DNA of 64,000 nucleotides, taken from positions 48,183,681-48,247,680 of the forward strand of contig CM060307.1 in assembly GCA_030674185.1 (NCBI GenBank), given 5' to 3'. Shown one piece after another: positions 1 to 10,964 of the stretch; the first letter of the stretch is position 1, and each line of letters starts with the position of its first letter. The notes under the pieces are model-generated. The model was not told the DNA's origin and searched no databases. It saw nothing but the letters and a program-made list of their open reading frames with translations. This DNA is from Monoplex corrugatus (Eukaryota > Mollusca > Gastropoda > Littorinimorpha > Ranellidae). The translations under genes and the position numbers were made by a program.

Positions 1-210
1 GGATGCTCCATGCTAGCAGTGGGTGGCTGGCTGTTGACAGACGACAACGCAGGGAGGTATGTGGAAAAAAAACTTACCACCACCACCACTGGTGACCATT
101 CCCCTCTCGTCATCAACTATGGACAGGTATGTCCATTAATAATTAATTCATTATTGAGTGTACAAGGGTATGTCACTGCCTCGTTTCTTCAGGTTGGAAG
201 TCCTTCTCAC

Positions 211-2190
211 CTTCAGAAGTCTTGTTGTTGTCACTTGTAAGCTTTTGACGTACACAGCAGTCTTGCTATCACTTGTAAGCTTTTGACATACACAGCAGTC
301 TTGCTATCACTTGTAAGCTTTTGACATACACAGCAGTCTTGCTATCACTTGTAAGCTTATGACATACACAGCAGTCTTGTTGTCACTTGTAAGCTTATGA
401 CATACTCAGCAGTCTTGTTGTCATTTGTAAGCTTATAACATATATAGCAGTCTTGTTGTCATTTGTAAGCTTATGACATACACAGCAGTCTTGTTGTCAT
501 TTGTAAGCTTATGACATATACAGCAGTCTTGTTGTCATTTGTAAGCTTATGACATATACAGCAGTCTTGCTATCACTTGTAAGCTTATGACATATACAGC
601 AGTCTTGTTGTCATATGTAAGCTTATGACATACTCAGCAGTCTTGTTGTCATTTGTAAGCTTATGACATATACAGCAGTCTTGCATCACTTGTAAGCTTA
701 TGACATATACAGCAGTCTTGTTGTCATTTGTAAGCTTTGACATACACAGCAGTCTTGTTGTCATTTAAGCTTATGACATATACAGCAGTCTTGTTGTCAT
801 TTGTAAGCTTTTGACATACACAGCAGTCTTGTTGTCATTTGTAAGCTTATGACATACTCAGCAGTCTTGTTTCATTTGTAAGCTTATGACATACACAGCA
901 TCTTGTTGTCATTTGTAAGCTTATGACATACACAGCAGTCTTGTTCACTTGTAAGCTTATGACATATACAGCAGTCTTGTTCATTGTAAGCTTATGACAT
1001 ACACAGCAGTCTTGTTGCATTCATCTTGTAAGCTTATGACATACACAGCAGTCTTGTTGTCATTTGTAAGCTTATGACATACACAGCAGTCTTGTTGTCA
1101 CTTGTAAGCTTATGACATATACAGCAGTCTTGTTGTCACTTGTAAGCTTATGACAAGCACAGCAGTCTTGTTGTCACTTGTAAGCTTATGACATACACAG
1201 CAGTCTTGTTGTCATTGTAAGCTTATGACATGCACAGCAGTCTTGTTGTCACTTGTAAGCTTATGACATATACAGCAGTCTTGTTGTCATTGTAAGCTTA
1301 TGACATACACAGCAGTCTTGTTGTCACTTGTAAGCTTATGACATACACAGCAGTCTTGCTATCACTTGTAAGCTTATGACATCACAGCAGTCTTGCTATC
1401 ACTTGTAAGCTTATGACAAGCACAGCAGTCTTGTTGTCATTTGTAAGCTTATGACATACACAGCAGTCTTGTTGTCATTTGTAAGCTTATGACATTGACA
1501 GCAGTCTTGCTATCACTTGTAAGCTTATGACATATACAGCAGTCTTGCATCACTTGTAAGCTTATGACTATACAGCAGTCTTGCTATCACTTGTAAGCTT
1601 TATGACATATACAGCAGTCTTGTTGTCATTTGTAAGCTTTGACATGCACAGCAGTCTTGTTGTCATTTGTAAGCTTATGACATGCACAGCAGTTCTTGTT
1701 TGCACATTGTAACTTTTGTCCATACAGCAGTCTTATGTCACTTCTAAGTTTTTATCCATACAGCAGTCTTGTTGTCACATGTAATCTTTTGATCCATACA
1801 GTAGTCTTGTTGTCACATGTAATCTTTTGATCCATACAGTAGTCTTGTTGTCACATGTAATCTTTTGATCCATACAGTAGTCTTGTTGTCACATGTTATC
1901 TTTTGATCCATACAGTAGCCTTGTTGTCACATGTACATGTAATCTTTTGATCCATACAGTAGTCTTGTGTCACATGTAATCTTTTGATCCATACAGTAGT
2001 CTTGTCGTCACATGTAATCTTTTGATCCATACAGTAGTCTTGTTGTCACATGTACATGTAATCTTTTGATCCATACAGTAGTCTTGTCGTCACATGTAAT
2101 CTTTTGATCTATACAGTAGTCTTGTTGTCACATGTAATCTTTTGATCCATACAGCAGTCTTGTTGTTGACACTTGTAAGCTTTTGCCCTC
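211..2190. repeat. 38-bp minisatellite, about 50 copies
   Basis: Tandem units of about 38 bp run through this region with a core of tgtaagcttatgaca and cagcagtcttgttgtca, so most units carry a HindIII-type aagctt. From about 1690 the array changes to a second subfamily (aatcttttgatccatacagt, agtcttgttgtcacatgt) of the same length. Small indels break the phase often, so no long reading frame survives. The array lies upstream of the first visible tetraspanin exon, probably in an intron. Positions 1-210 hold nothing recognisable. Confidence 0.95.
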
Positions 2191-2329
2191 TTTTTATGCA
2201 CACACACGCAGACCATCAGACACACATTAAAGATCATGTAAGCCATGTCAGAGTTCGTGATTTACGGGAAACAAGACGACATCCAGTATGCACACCTCTG
2301 AAAACAGAACGTGACTGCTTTAATGGCGG

Positions 2330-2513
2330 GATTATAAAACAAACAAAACAAGAAGCAATCAAGGAAACAAACAAACAAACAAAGAAACAAAGAAACAAAG
2401 AAACAAACAAGCAAGCAAGCAAGGAAGCAACAAACAAACAGACTAACTAACTGACTGACTGACTGACCAACAGACCAACTGAATGACTGACTGACTAACT
2501 AACTAACTAACTT

Positions 2514-2571
<58 letters not shown>

Positions 2572-2659
2572 AGTAATACAGGTGAAACCTCACTCGCATG
2601 TTTGCTTGTTTGCCCAAGAATGCAGAAACAATAAAAAGAATAACAACAACAGCAGCAGC

Positions 2660-2697
<38 letters not shown>

Positions 2698-2750
2698 CTA
2701 CTACTACAACAAAATCTACCACCACCACCACCACCACCACCACCAACCAA
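2330..2750. repeat. Microsatellite cluster (AAAC, ACTA/ACTG, AAC, ACC)
   Basis: A run of simple repeats: AAAC/AAAG at 2336-2440, ACTG and ACTA at 2445-2570, (AAC)n at 2640-2700 and (ACC)n at 2715-2745. Predicted peptides here (poly-T, poly-N, poly-H) are products of the repeats. The stretch 2750-3045 shows no gene. Confidence 0.95.
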
Positions 2751-3047
2751 ACAGTTATGCAGACAACAAAATCACTCAGCTGTCATTGCAATGTCCGCGA
2801 CAGAACACTTACTCATGCTCATAAATTTGGATAGTGTAATTGACTTGAACACACACATAAATAAGAAAGCGTGGGACTTAATGAGCGGGCTGGGCGTTTA
2901 TTAATTCTGCACACAACCACACACATTTCTGTCACTTAACATCTTGCATCGAACCGAAGGTAATTTCACAAAGTTCGTTCTACTGAATTTGAAGACTTGG
3001 TTTCTCTCTTTCTGAATTCTCAGACAAACTGTATTGTTATATTTTGC

Positions 3048-3372
3048 TGGTTTTATGTTTATGGGGAATGTTCTGTGTTTATGGGGAAATGTCATTTTGT
3101 GTTTATGGAGAAACGTCATTTTGTGTTTATGGGGAAATGTCATTTTGTGTTTTATGGGGAAATGTTTTGTGTTTTATGGGGAAATGTTTTGTGTTTTATG
3201 GGGAAATGTCTTTTTGTGTTTTATGGGGAAATGTTTTTGTGTTTTATGGGGAAATGTTTCGTGTTTATGGGGAAATGTCATTTTGTGTTTATGGGAAAAT
3301 GTTTTGTGTTTTATGGGGAAATGTCGTTTTGTGTTTATGGAGAAATGTTCTGTGTTTATGGGGAAATGAAAA
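3048..3372. repeat. 24-bp minisatellite
   Basis: About 13 imperfect units of tttatggggaaatgtcattt plus gtg, 23-25 bp each, followed by an AAAC/AAGC-rich tract to about 3570. It lies less than 300 bp upstream of the tetraspanin TM2 exon. Confidence 0.95.
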
Positions 3373-3700
3373 GAGGATGTAGTGGTCAGGAGACCACTGA
3401 AAAAAAATACATGTTTATTATTCAGACCAAAACCAGTGAGCAAATAAGCAAGCAAGCAAGCAAGCAAACCAACATGCAAGCAAGCAAAGAAAGAAAGAAA
3501 GAAGCAAACAAACAAATAAAAAATGAAGCAACAACAAACAAGTATAAAAATGAAGCAAACAAGCAAAAGTAGGTAGACCACCACACCATTCTATGTAGTT
3601 TGTTTTGAATTAAACTAACATTTTCCCAACAGAAAGAGAGAACATGATGATCCTCGGATCTGTCTAAAACAATCTTGCTGATGATATGGACACTGTTCAG

Positions 3701-3826
3701 GTCACAGAGAGCAACATGGCTACCACTCTGGCCTACCTGTTCCTGGTGTTTGGAGCTATGCTTGTCCTCATTGCCTTCATTGGCTGTTGTGGGGCCGTTA
3801 GGGACAACCTCTGTCTCCTATCTACA
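3701..3826 (+). CDS. Tetraspanin, exon with end of small loop and TM2
   Basis: This is the first exon seen of a tetraspanin, a four-pass membrane scaffold protein that organises other surface proteins into microdomains. It encodes VTESN, then TM2 (LAYLFLVFGAMLVLIAFIG) and the cytosolic signature GCCGAVRDNLCLLST, which matches the family hallmark GCCGAxRE(N)xCLL. The donor is aca|gtgagt, phase 0. I placed the start after ttcag at 3698-3700 because this gives phase 0, as in every other intron of the gene. A stronger acceptor (cccaacag, ending 3632) would add EC1-like residues but meets an in-frame TAA at 3665-3667. The TM1 exon is not in the window. The six exons found give about 196 residues, so roughly 40-60 N-terminal residues are missing relative to usual family length. 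Confidence 0.88.
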
Positions 3827-4780
3827 GTGAGTCTCTGTCTCTGTCTCTCTTTTTTTTTCTCTCCATTGTCACGAGAATTTTAATTCCTTTGTGGACATTC
3901 TTTTTTTCTGTTGTTTTTATTAAAAAAAAACAACAGTAGATAAGTAAGCTGACATATGTGGCAATTTCAGTACAGTTTCAGTATAGTTTCATCTCTGTCT
4001 GTCTGTCTTTCTGTCTGTCTCTTTCTTTCTTCCTCCCTCCCTCCCCCTGTATCTCTTTTTGTCTACCCCCCCTCTCTCTTTTTACATCTGGTACCCTTTG
4101 ATTTATAAATCGCATCACATCGTATCGTATCATACTGTGTCCTCCGTATCGTTTCGAATCGTAATGTACCATTCCGTATCATTCTGAGTTCTGATGATGA
4201 AGTTTGAGAATGAATACTTTAGCTATTATTTTGTTGTTTTCGATATGTATACCAAAGTTTGAAGTGTAAGTATAAACTGCAATCATTATCATACATTGAG
4301 CCTGAATGCAGACATGATCTCTTTACCCCCAAACACCTTTTGTCATCATCGTCCTAGCCAAATCTGTACCTATACAAAGGGGATAACCTCAGCACAGCAT
4401 TTCACATTGACTTCATTCTAACAAGTTTCAGTTTGCTTCATAACCTCAGCACAGCATTTCACATTGACTTCATTCTAACAAGTTTCAGTCTGCTTCTCAA
4501 GATAGCCTGTCCGCGCTCAGAATATATTTCACATGCACCAGTGCTGTAGAAATCACAAGATGGAGAGGGTCCAACATGATCATGGCATAAGCTGTTCTAT
4601 AGCGTTGGCAAGGTTTTGAGATCCGAACTAACATAAGAGTTTTACAATCTTTCATTGAAACAATTTAGGCTATATTTTTGTACATGTTCGTATATCCACA
4701 TCTCCATATGCAATGTTAAAAGAATAAAAAGTTCTGTGGAAATGGATGAAAACACAGTGTCAGATTCAGTTTTTCATTTC
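3827..4780. other. Intron sequence between TM2 exon and 36-bp array
   Basis: CT-rich tracts occupy 3830-4080. There is a direct duplication of about 60 bp around 4383-4490 (cctcagcacagcatttcaca appears twice, about 60 bp apart). The rest is unique AT-rich sequence without a supported gene. Confidence 0.7.
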
Positions 4781-4782
4781 AA

Positions 4783-5635
4783 CGTCTTGCATGAAGATAG
4801 CCAAAGTGTACTGTCCTGTTTGCGTGAAGATAGCCAAAATATATTACATGTTCGCGAGAAGATAGCCAAAATATATTACATGTTTGCATGAAGATAGCCA
4901 AAAATGTTTTATGTACTATCCTGTTTGCATGAAGATAGCCAAAATGTATTATGTTTGCGTGAAGATAGCCAAAATATATTACATGTTTACGTGAAGATGA
5001 GCCAAATTTGTCATTACCCTGTTAAAATGAATATAGCCCGAATTATGATTATATCTGTTTGCGTGAAGATAGCCCAAATTATGATTATATCTTTTGCGTG
5101 AAGATAGCCCAAATTATGATTATATCTTTTTGCGTGAAGATAGCCCAAATTATGATTATATCTTTTGCGTGAAGATAGCCCAAATTATGATTATATCTGT
5201 TTGTGTGAAGATAGCCCAAATTATGATTATATCTTTTTGCGTGAAGATAGCCCAAATTATGATTATATCTGTTTGCGTGAAGATAGCCCAAATTATGATT
5301 ATATCTTTTTGCGTGAAGATAGCCCAAATTATGATTATATCTTTTTGCGTGAAGATAGCCCAAATTATGATTATATCTTTTTGCGTGAAGATAGCCCAAA
5401 TTATGATTATATCTTTTTGCGTGAAGATAGCCCAAATTATGATTATATCTGTTTGCGTGAAGATAGCCCAAATTATGATTATATCTTTTTGCGTGAAGAT
5501 AGCCCAAATTATGATTATATCTGTTTGCGTGAAGATAGCCCAAATTATGATTATATCTTTTTGCGTGAAGATAGCCCAAATTATTTTTCTTCTGTTTGCG
5601 TGAAGATAGCCCAAATTGTTACTATTCTGTTTGTG
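4783..5635. repeat. 36-bp minisatellite in tetraspanin intron
   Basis: The units have the core gcgtgaagatagcccaaatt followed by atgattatatcttttt, 36 bp. They are degenerate to about 5040 and then nearly perfect for about 15 copies. Because 36 is a multiple of 3 and the unit lacks stops in several frames, frames of 160-190 codons stay open on both strands; these are not genes. The array ends just before the TM3 exon acceptor. Confidence 0.96.
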
Positions 5636-5643
5636 TTTTGCAG

Positions 5644-5733
5644 TTTTCCATCTTGCTGTCCATGGTCTTCGCAGTGTTGCTGGGTGTGGGTGTCTGGTCC
5701 TTTGTGGCCAGCAAGAAAGTGGATGCACACACG
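5644..5733 (+). CDS. Tetraspanin, TM3 exon
   Basis: This 30-codon exon encodes TM3 (FSILLSMVFAVLLGVGVWSF) and the start of the large extracellular loop (VASKKVDAHT). The acceptor is tgttttgcag|TTTTCC and the donor acg|gtgagg, both phase 0, so it joins directly to the TM2 exon. The intron before it is filled for about 850 bp by a 36-bp minisatellite that stops a few bases short of the acceptor. The hydrophobic segment and its position after the CLLST motif fit the family exactly. Confidence 0.9.
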
Positions 5734-5849
5734 GTGAGGATTCAAATCTTTAGTTTGTTAGTCTTGTTACTTTGGAAAGAGGCTGTGTGGTTCACTGTGG
5801 TGACCTGGCCGGGATGAGGTGAAGGTGGGTGGGATGTGAGGGTGAGAAA

Positions 5850-5913
5850 TGTGTGTGTGTGGTGTGTGTGGTGTGTGTGTGTGTGTGTTGTGTGCGCGCG
5901 TGTGTGTGTGCGT

Positions 5914-5991
<78 letters not shown>

Positions 5992-6119
5992 TGAGGCGTG
6001 TTTACGTGCGTTTGTTTGTTTTGTTGCTTTTGTTCTTTTGTCTTTGTTAATGTTTTTGTTGTTGATGTGTTGGTTTGTGGTTCCAAACGCTTTTATCTCT
6101 GTGTCATTCTCTCTCTCTT

Positions 6120-6188
<69 letters not shown>

Positions 6189-6216
6189 GTGTTTGTTTTG
6201 TTTGTGTGTGTGTGTA

Positions 6217-6263
<47 letters not shown>

Positions 6264-6360
6264 AAGATGTGTGTGTGTGTGTATGTGTGCGTGCGGGCGC
6301 GTGCGTGTGTGTGTGTGTATGTATGCGTGTGTGTGAGTGTGTGAAAGAGAGAGAAAGAGG
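5850..6360. repeat. (GT)n microsatellite tracts in tetraspanin intron
   Basis: Two long GT tracts (about 5850-5990 and 6122-6250) are joined by a short T/G-rich spacer and followed by GA and GT/GC runs. They fill most of the 712-bp intron between the TM3 and EC2 exons. All open frames here translate as Cys-Val or Thr-His repeats. Confidence 0.97.
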
Positions 6361-6445
6361 CAAGCAGAATAAGTAAGTGCACTTGATAAAATGTTTATTA
6401 CCGGACCGTGATAACACAATATCAGTATGTCTGTGCATCTTGTAG

Positions 6446-6547
6446 ACGAAGCTTCAGCGGCTGACCAACCGCACGCTGAGAGACGCTGTACCCAAATACT
6501 ACACAGATCCAGACGCCAGATCCTTTATGGATGCCCTGCAGTTAAAG
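6446..6547 (+). CDS. Tetraspanin, first half of large extracellular loop
   Basis: This 34-codon exon (starts TKLQRLTNRTLRDAV, ends DARSFMDALQLK) lies between catcttgtag and the donor aag|gtatca, phase 0. It supplies the helical A/B part of the EC2 loop and ends just before the CCG motif, where tetraspanins typically have a Q-x-x-L/F-x-CCG approach. NRT is a potential N-glycosylation site. The next intron (6548-10083) contains two LINE fragments, a 23-bp minisatellite and SINE-like pieces. Confidence 0.88.
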
Positions 6548-6740
6548 GTATCAACGAAAGACTCTTGTTAAGTTAAAGGTTCAGTTGGGTAGAAGGGTAA
6601 GTTTAAAGGATGAAGTTAGGTGAAGAAAGAGGTTATGTTAAGGAGATGGTAAGGTAAAAGAGGGTACATTAAGAGGGTAAGTTACGGAAGAGAGTCAGTT
6701 CAGTTAAAAGAGGATAAGTTAAAATGATGGGTTTAAGAAA

Positions 6741-7290
6741 GATCATCATCATCATCCTCAGGTGCCCTGCCGCATGGCGTTGTCGACCATGGACTTCCAA
6801 CCATCTCTATCTCTCGTTACCCCTAACATCTCCCCCACCCTCCTCATCCCCAGCCATTCTGCAAGTCCGTCCAGCATTCTCTCCCTGGGTCTGCCTGGTG
6901 CTCTCTTTCCCTCCAGCTTTCCCGTTGTGACCAGGTGCTCCAAATCCCCCTTCCTCATAAAAAGGCCTGTAAATGTTGCTTGTCTTTTCCTAATCTTCCT
7001 TATGAGTGATTTACTTGTGTCTGCCTCCATCAAGACTGTCTCGTTTGTTTTCTTTGCTGTCCATGGAACTCTCAACATTCTTCTGAGAAACCACATCTCA
7101 ACTGCCTCAATCTTGCTCTGGCTTTGCTTGCTGACTGTCCACGCCTCACAACCGTACAACAGTATTGGTTCTATATAACATTCAAAGACTCTCTTTCTGA
7201 TGTTAATTGATAAGCATTTGTTGGTAAGAATGCTTGTCATCTTCTTGAATGCTGTTTTGGATTGGCCGATTCTGCCAGCTATTTCCGATG
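6741..7290 (-). mobile_element. RTE-type LINE, 3' fragment
   Basis: The minus strand reads TNKCLSINIRKRVFECYIEP, YGCEAWTVSKQSQSKIEA, MWFLRRMLRVPWTAKKTNE and RAPGRPRERMLDGLAEWLG. This is the C-terminal region after the RT domain of an RTE-like endonuclease-RT LINE, and it ends in an ATG/GAT trinucleotide tail (6741-6762). It is 5' truncated, antisense to the tetraspanin gene, and lies in its intron. About 160 codons stay open. Related copies lie at 40058-41630 and 48598-49395. Confidence 0.85.
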
Positions 7291-7436
7291 ATAAGAAAGA
7301 TGGAAACTTAAATAACTTAAAGGAATAGGGTAAATTAAAGAAGACGGTAAATTAAAGAAAGAGAGTAAGCAAAGGGCAATGACAAACGAATACGGGTGTG
7401 GGAAAAACGAGCAGGAACAGGAAGGAAAATTTGAGG

Positions 7437-7611
7437 TTATGTCACGGGGTTTGGCATCTCCGCAAAATACCTTTCGGTTTGTAAACAAGATCACTGATGA
7501 CTTTAACGCCCTTTATAATTACAATATTTATATAGCGCAAAATCTTGATAAAATCAAATCTAAGCGCTGAAGCAGACACACACGCAAGCACGCACGCACG
7601 CACGCACGACA

Positions 7612-7690
<79 letters not shown>

Positions 7691-7700
7691 TGGCTATAAA
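7437..7700. repeat. Small dispersed repeat and (CA)n tract
   Basis: At 7437-7505 a short motif (cggtttgtaaacaagatcac, then tgatgac) recurs in diverged form at about 17430-17500. It is followed by a (CA)n tract at 7610-7687. There is no gene. Confidence 0.6.
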
Positions 7701-7854
7701 TGGGGAGAAAGAATAAAAGCAATAAAAGCAAGAATAAAAGCAATGGAAAATTATAGAGAGCATAGCATATACAATTATATATTATAACCATGTGATTCCC
7801 TCCGAGCGGAGACAGGCTGCAGAGGGGGGGGGGGGGGGGGTTGAGTGAGGTTAG

Positions 7855-8350
7855 GATTTTATGCGGAGGAGAAAAGGTGAGTTTTGAGAGCGGACTTGAA
7901 GGAGACAAAAGTAGGTTGCTGACGGACTGAGAGAGGAAGTTTGTTCCAGGAGAGTGGACCAGAAACAGAGAAGGCTCGTGGACCATAGGTATTGAGCTTA
8001 GTGCGTGGAAAGCGAAAAGTCAGAGGATCAGAGGCAGAGCGGAGGGTACGTGAGGGAAGATAGATCTCAAGTAGGCTTGACAGGTAATCGGGGGCTGCGT
8101 TATTGAGGCTTTTGTAGCACATGGTGTCTAGTTTGTACTGTATGCGTTTTGATACAGGGAGCCAGTGAAGTTGTGCCAGGAGAGGAGATATGTGGTCAGC
8201 TTTTTTCTTTTTGAGTACAAGGCGTGCAGCATTGTTTTGAATGCGCTGTAGGATGTGAATGGTGGAGGCAGGAAGACCAGACAGGAGTGAATTGCAATAG
8301 TCAATGCGAGACATTATGAAGGAGAGAACGAGTTTTGCAGTTAAGGAACA
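7855..8350 (-). mobile_element. CR1/L2-like LINE, C-terminal RT fragment
   Basis: The minus strand carries [53 protein letters not shown] and [20 protein letters not shown], ending KTHLFSSA and a stop. This block is characteristic of the region after the RT catalytic core in CR1/L2-like LINEs. It is truncated at about 8350, where unrelated sequence (8350-8575, unidentified) continues the open frame. A poly-G tract at 7824-7840 follows the stop. Confidence 0.85.
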
Positions 8351-8577
8351 CCCGAGGGTGGTGGGCGGGACCCAGAGCACCAATGCCTCACCACTCTCCG
8401 GAGAATCAATTCCCAAGCTCCCGACGTCACACAGTAACCATTGTGCCCATAGTTCATGGCCAAAAGACCTCCGTGAGGGCAGGGGGCTAAGTGGCTGTAC
8501 GCAGCCGTTATCCACCTCACGACTCTGTCATGGGGCATTTAGGGGATTTTCTGATGACTCCAGTCCGTCATAAAACA

Positions 8578-8690
8578 TTACCCTTTGACTCCCGCACTCT
8601 GTCCACCAGCAGGAAGCTGGTGGAGTTAAAAGGGTTAAGTTCTTTTTGCAGCTAGTGGATAGGATGCGGGGGGGTCAAAAGGTTAAGGTA
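8578..8690. mobile_element. TTAA fold-back MITE, degenerate copy
   Basis: This contains ccctttgactcccgcactct, gtccaccagc|aggaagctgg and a distal gtcaaaaggttaa. It is a diverged copy of the fold-back element best seen at 62462-62646. Confidence 0.6.
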
Positions 8691-8742
8691 TCTGTCAAGT
8701 GCCACCCTGCCCTTCCTGGCTATCATCAGCCGGTGTAGGACT

Positions 8743-9246
8743 GCTGTTTTGTCCAAGCAAGCCTGGCTTATTTGTCCAGGGAAGCCTGGCTTATTTGTCC
8801 AAGGAAGCCTGGCTTATTTGTCCTGGCAGGCATAGCTTATTTGTCCAGGGAAGCCTGGCTTATTTGTTCAGGGAAGCCTGGCTTATTCGTCCAGGCATGG
8901 CTTATTTTGTCCAGGGAAGCCAGGCTTATTTGTCTAGGCAGGCATGGCTTATTTGTTCATGGAAGCATGGCTTATCTGTCCATACAAGCCTGGCTTATAT
9001 GGCCTAGCAATCCTGCCTTATTTGTCCAGGCAATCCTGGCTTATTTGCCCAGGCAGTCCTGGCTTATTTGTCCGAGCAATCCTGGTGTATTTGTCCAGGA
9101 AAGCCTGGCATATTTGTCCTGGCAAGCCTGGCTTATCTGTCCAGGCAAGCCTGGCTTATTTGTCCAGGCAAGCCTGGCTTATTTGTCTTGGCAAGCCTGG
9201 TTTATTTGACCTGGTAATCCTGGCTTATTTGTCCAGGCGAACTTGG
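8743..9246. repeat. 23-bp minisatellite
   Basis: About 22 units of aagcctggcttatttgtcca plus ggc. Since 23 is not a multiple of 3, the open frames rotate every three units (69 bp) and give a repetitive LAYLSRQAWLICPGKPGLF-like peptide that I do not regard as coding. It lies in the tetraspanin intron. Confidence 0.96.
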
Positions 9247-9564
9247 CTTATTTCGTTGCCCATATCCGCAGGCCATCCGCCATCCGTTCACGTGCATCCG
9301 GCTAGGTATGGATGGTGGCCATACTGCCAAGTTGGAGACAGCATTTCCCAGACAGTTTATTTCAGTGCTTACAACAACCAGATTGACCAGAACACATCCA
9401 GTCTCATTCTTATGTGTCGTAGTGCGTTATCTTTGGTGTTAAAAAACCGTATCAGCTCTGTCCAAACTACAGAAATGAAATCAGTGCAGACCCAGTCATT
9501 ATGTGGTCAACATTTTTAGACGGGCTCTGCGCATTGTAGTTTGTCAAGTGATTATTCGGTGAGA

Positions 9565-9569
9565 AAGAA

Positions 9570-9604
<35 letters not shown>

Positions 9605-9611
9605 TGTGTGT

Positions 9612-9698
<87 letters not shown>

Positions 9699-9700
9699 AA
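9565..9700. repeat. (AAGC)n and (GT)n microsatellites
   Basis: An AAGC run at 9568-9604 is followed by GT repeats to about 9697. The preceding 9247-9564 shows no supported gene. Confidence 0.95.
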
Positions 9701-9737
9701 GGGGGATGAGTACCTGTGCGTGCGTGCCTCTTAAGAA

Positions 9738-10015
9738 AATATTCCTTTTTTGAAGATAAGATACACAGATACACGTGCCATTTACATGAAACTAAGATTA
9801 TTCCAGTGATAGGCTGACAAAATACCAGTGCAGTATAAAATATAGACTAGGTAAAACATAGGCTAGGTAGAGACTCAGGACCTGGCCAGCTCATGGCTTA
9901 AGGCTTGTGCCATGATCACCATACACATGGCACCTGTGACGTTAGCGCATATGGAATTCATTCCGAGCGTGGAGACGTCGTCTTGAGAAACTGAACCAAT
10001 AAAATCGTGCATTTG
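9738..10015 (+). mobile_element. SINE-related dispersed repeat (3' tail family)
   Basis: The sequence contains gattattccagtgataggct, then ggcttgtgccatgatcacca, then gaattcattccgagcgtgga and ends cgtcttgagaaactgaa. The same block is found at 60545-60808 (+) and 59805-60010 (-), and its last 150 bp also end the tRNA-headed SINEs at 20206 and 57586. It is intronic, immediately upstream of the tetraspanin CCG exon. Confidence 0.75.
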
Positions 10016-10083
10016 TTTGACTGTAACTTCCTTCCAAGCACCGCCCACCTTAGTGTTGTGTGTGTCCATTGTGTCTGCTATAG

Positions 10084-10176
10084 TTACGGTGTTGTGGTGC
10101 CGACAACGCCGCTGGAGACTACGTCAGTCGAGGATCCAGCAGTCAACCACCGTGTGACATTGCCTACTACCAGAAG
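10084..10176 (+). CDS. Tetraspanin, CCG-motif exon of EC2
   Basis: This 31-codon exon begins LRCCGADNAAGDYVSR and ends PPCDIAYYQK. It carries the diagnostic CCG motif and a third loop cysteine (PPC). The acceptor is gctatag and the donor aag|gtaaca, phase 0. With the SC at the start of the next exon it gives a four-cysteine EC2 loop able to form the two standard disulfides. A SINE-related tail (9738-10015) ends about 70 bp upstream in the intron, and an (AAT)n tract follows the donor. Confidence 0.9.
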
Positions 10177-10183
10177 GTAACAA

Positions 10184-10222
<39 letters not shown>

Positions 10223-10522
10223 GTGATAATAATAATAAGTTTGAAAGATTGTTTTCTTTAACAGAATCTTGGTGTTCTTCCGCGAGACTTGATATTTTGC
10301 TTCCTTTTTGTGTAATCCCATTATTTTAAATAATGAGAGTTAAGATGTGTTTTTTCTTCATTCAAATTTGAAAAGGAAAACAATAAAAAAAAAAGATAAT
10401 GTAGACGGGGGATTGTTTCCTCTGGGTAGTCGGCCATGTGTAAGTTTGGTAGTGCGTCATTTTTGTGACTGAGAGCGGTCCACATTGTGAACATAAACAC
10501 CCGTGTTTCTGTGGTTTTTAAT

Positions 10523-10645
10523 CTTTGACTCCCACACTCTGTCCACCAGCTTCTGCATGAGTCAAAGGGTTAGGTTTTTGCTTTGCTAACATGGTTGACA
10601 ATGAAGGATTCTGGTGGACAGGATGCTGGAGTCAAAGGGTTAATT
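10523..10645. mobile_element. TTAA fold-back MITE copy
   Basis: TTAA is followed by tctttgactcccacactctg and ends gagtcaaagggttaa. Its internal sequence (tttgctttgctaacatggtt, gacaatg) is shared with the copies at 19317 and 62462. It lies within the tetraspanin intron. Confidence 0.65.
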
Positions 10646-10964
10646 GGATTTCGGACGGATTTGAATTGAAGCTGAAATAAAAACAAAGAAAAGCATTTTC
10701 TGTAATGAAAGTCTGACGGACTTGTGTGCAGTACTGTTTGGACACCTTACTCCAAGAATTCGCCCTCTAAAGCTCATACAGTTGGCAGTGCCAACATCAT
10801 TTCATTGTTAGGATTATCGCACTCAGAACGTTTCCTTTATTCTCACCATTCTTGTTGTCCCATTTGCTATGCCACCTTAATGGCCACAGTAGCTGGCACG
10901 GTTTTCACGATGCTATGATGATGATGATGACGTTGTTGTATGATAAATATGATAATCTTGACAG

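Noticed and set aside
211..2190. CRISPR-like regular repeats
   Set aside because: Units are contiguous with no unique spacers, no cas genes are present, and the DNA is eukaryotic; it is a minisatellite. The same applies to 4783-5635, 27978-28850, 30556-32330 and 32508-34845.
5829..6438. Cys-Val or Thr-His repeat proteins from several frames
   Set aside because: These are translations of GT/CA microsatellites. The same holds at 7610, 9605, 13680-14546, 16850, 22090, 46090, 46880, 50370, 53050 and 53740.
6762..7178. A 138-codon + frame
   Set aside because: Reverse strand of the RTE fragment. The mirrored frame at 41195-41611 arises the same way.
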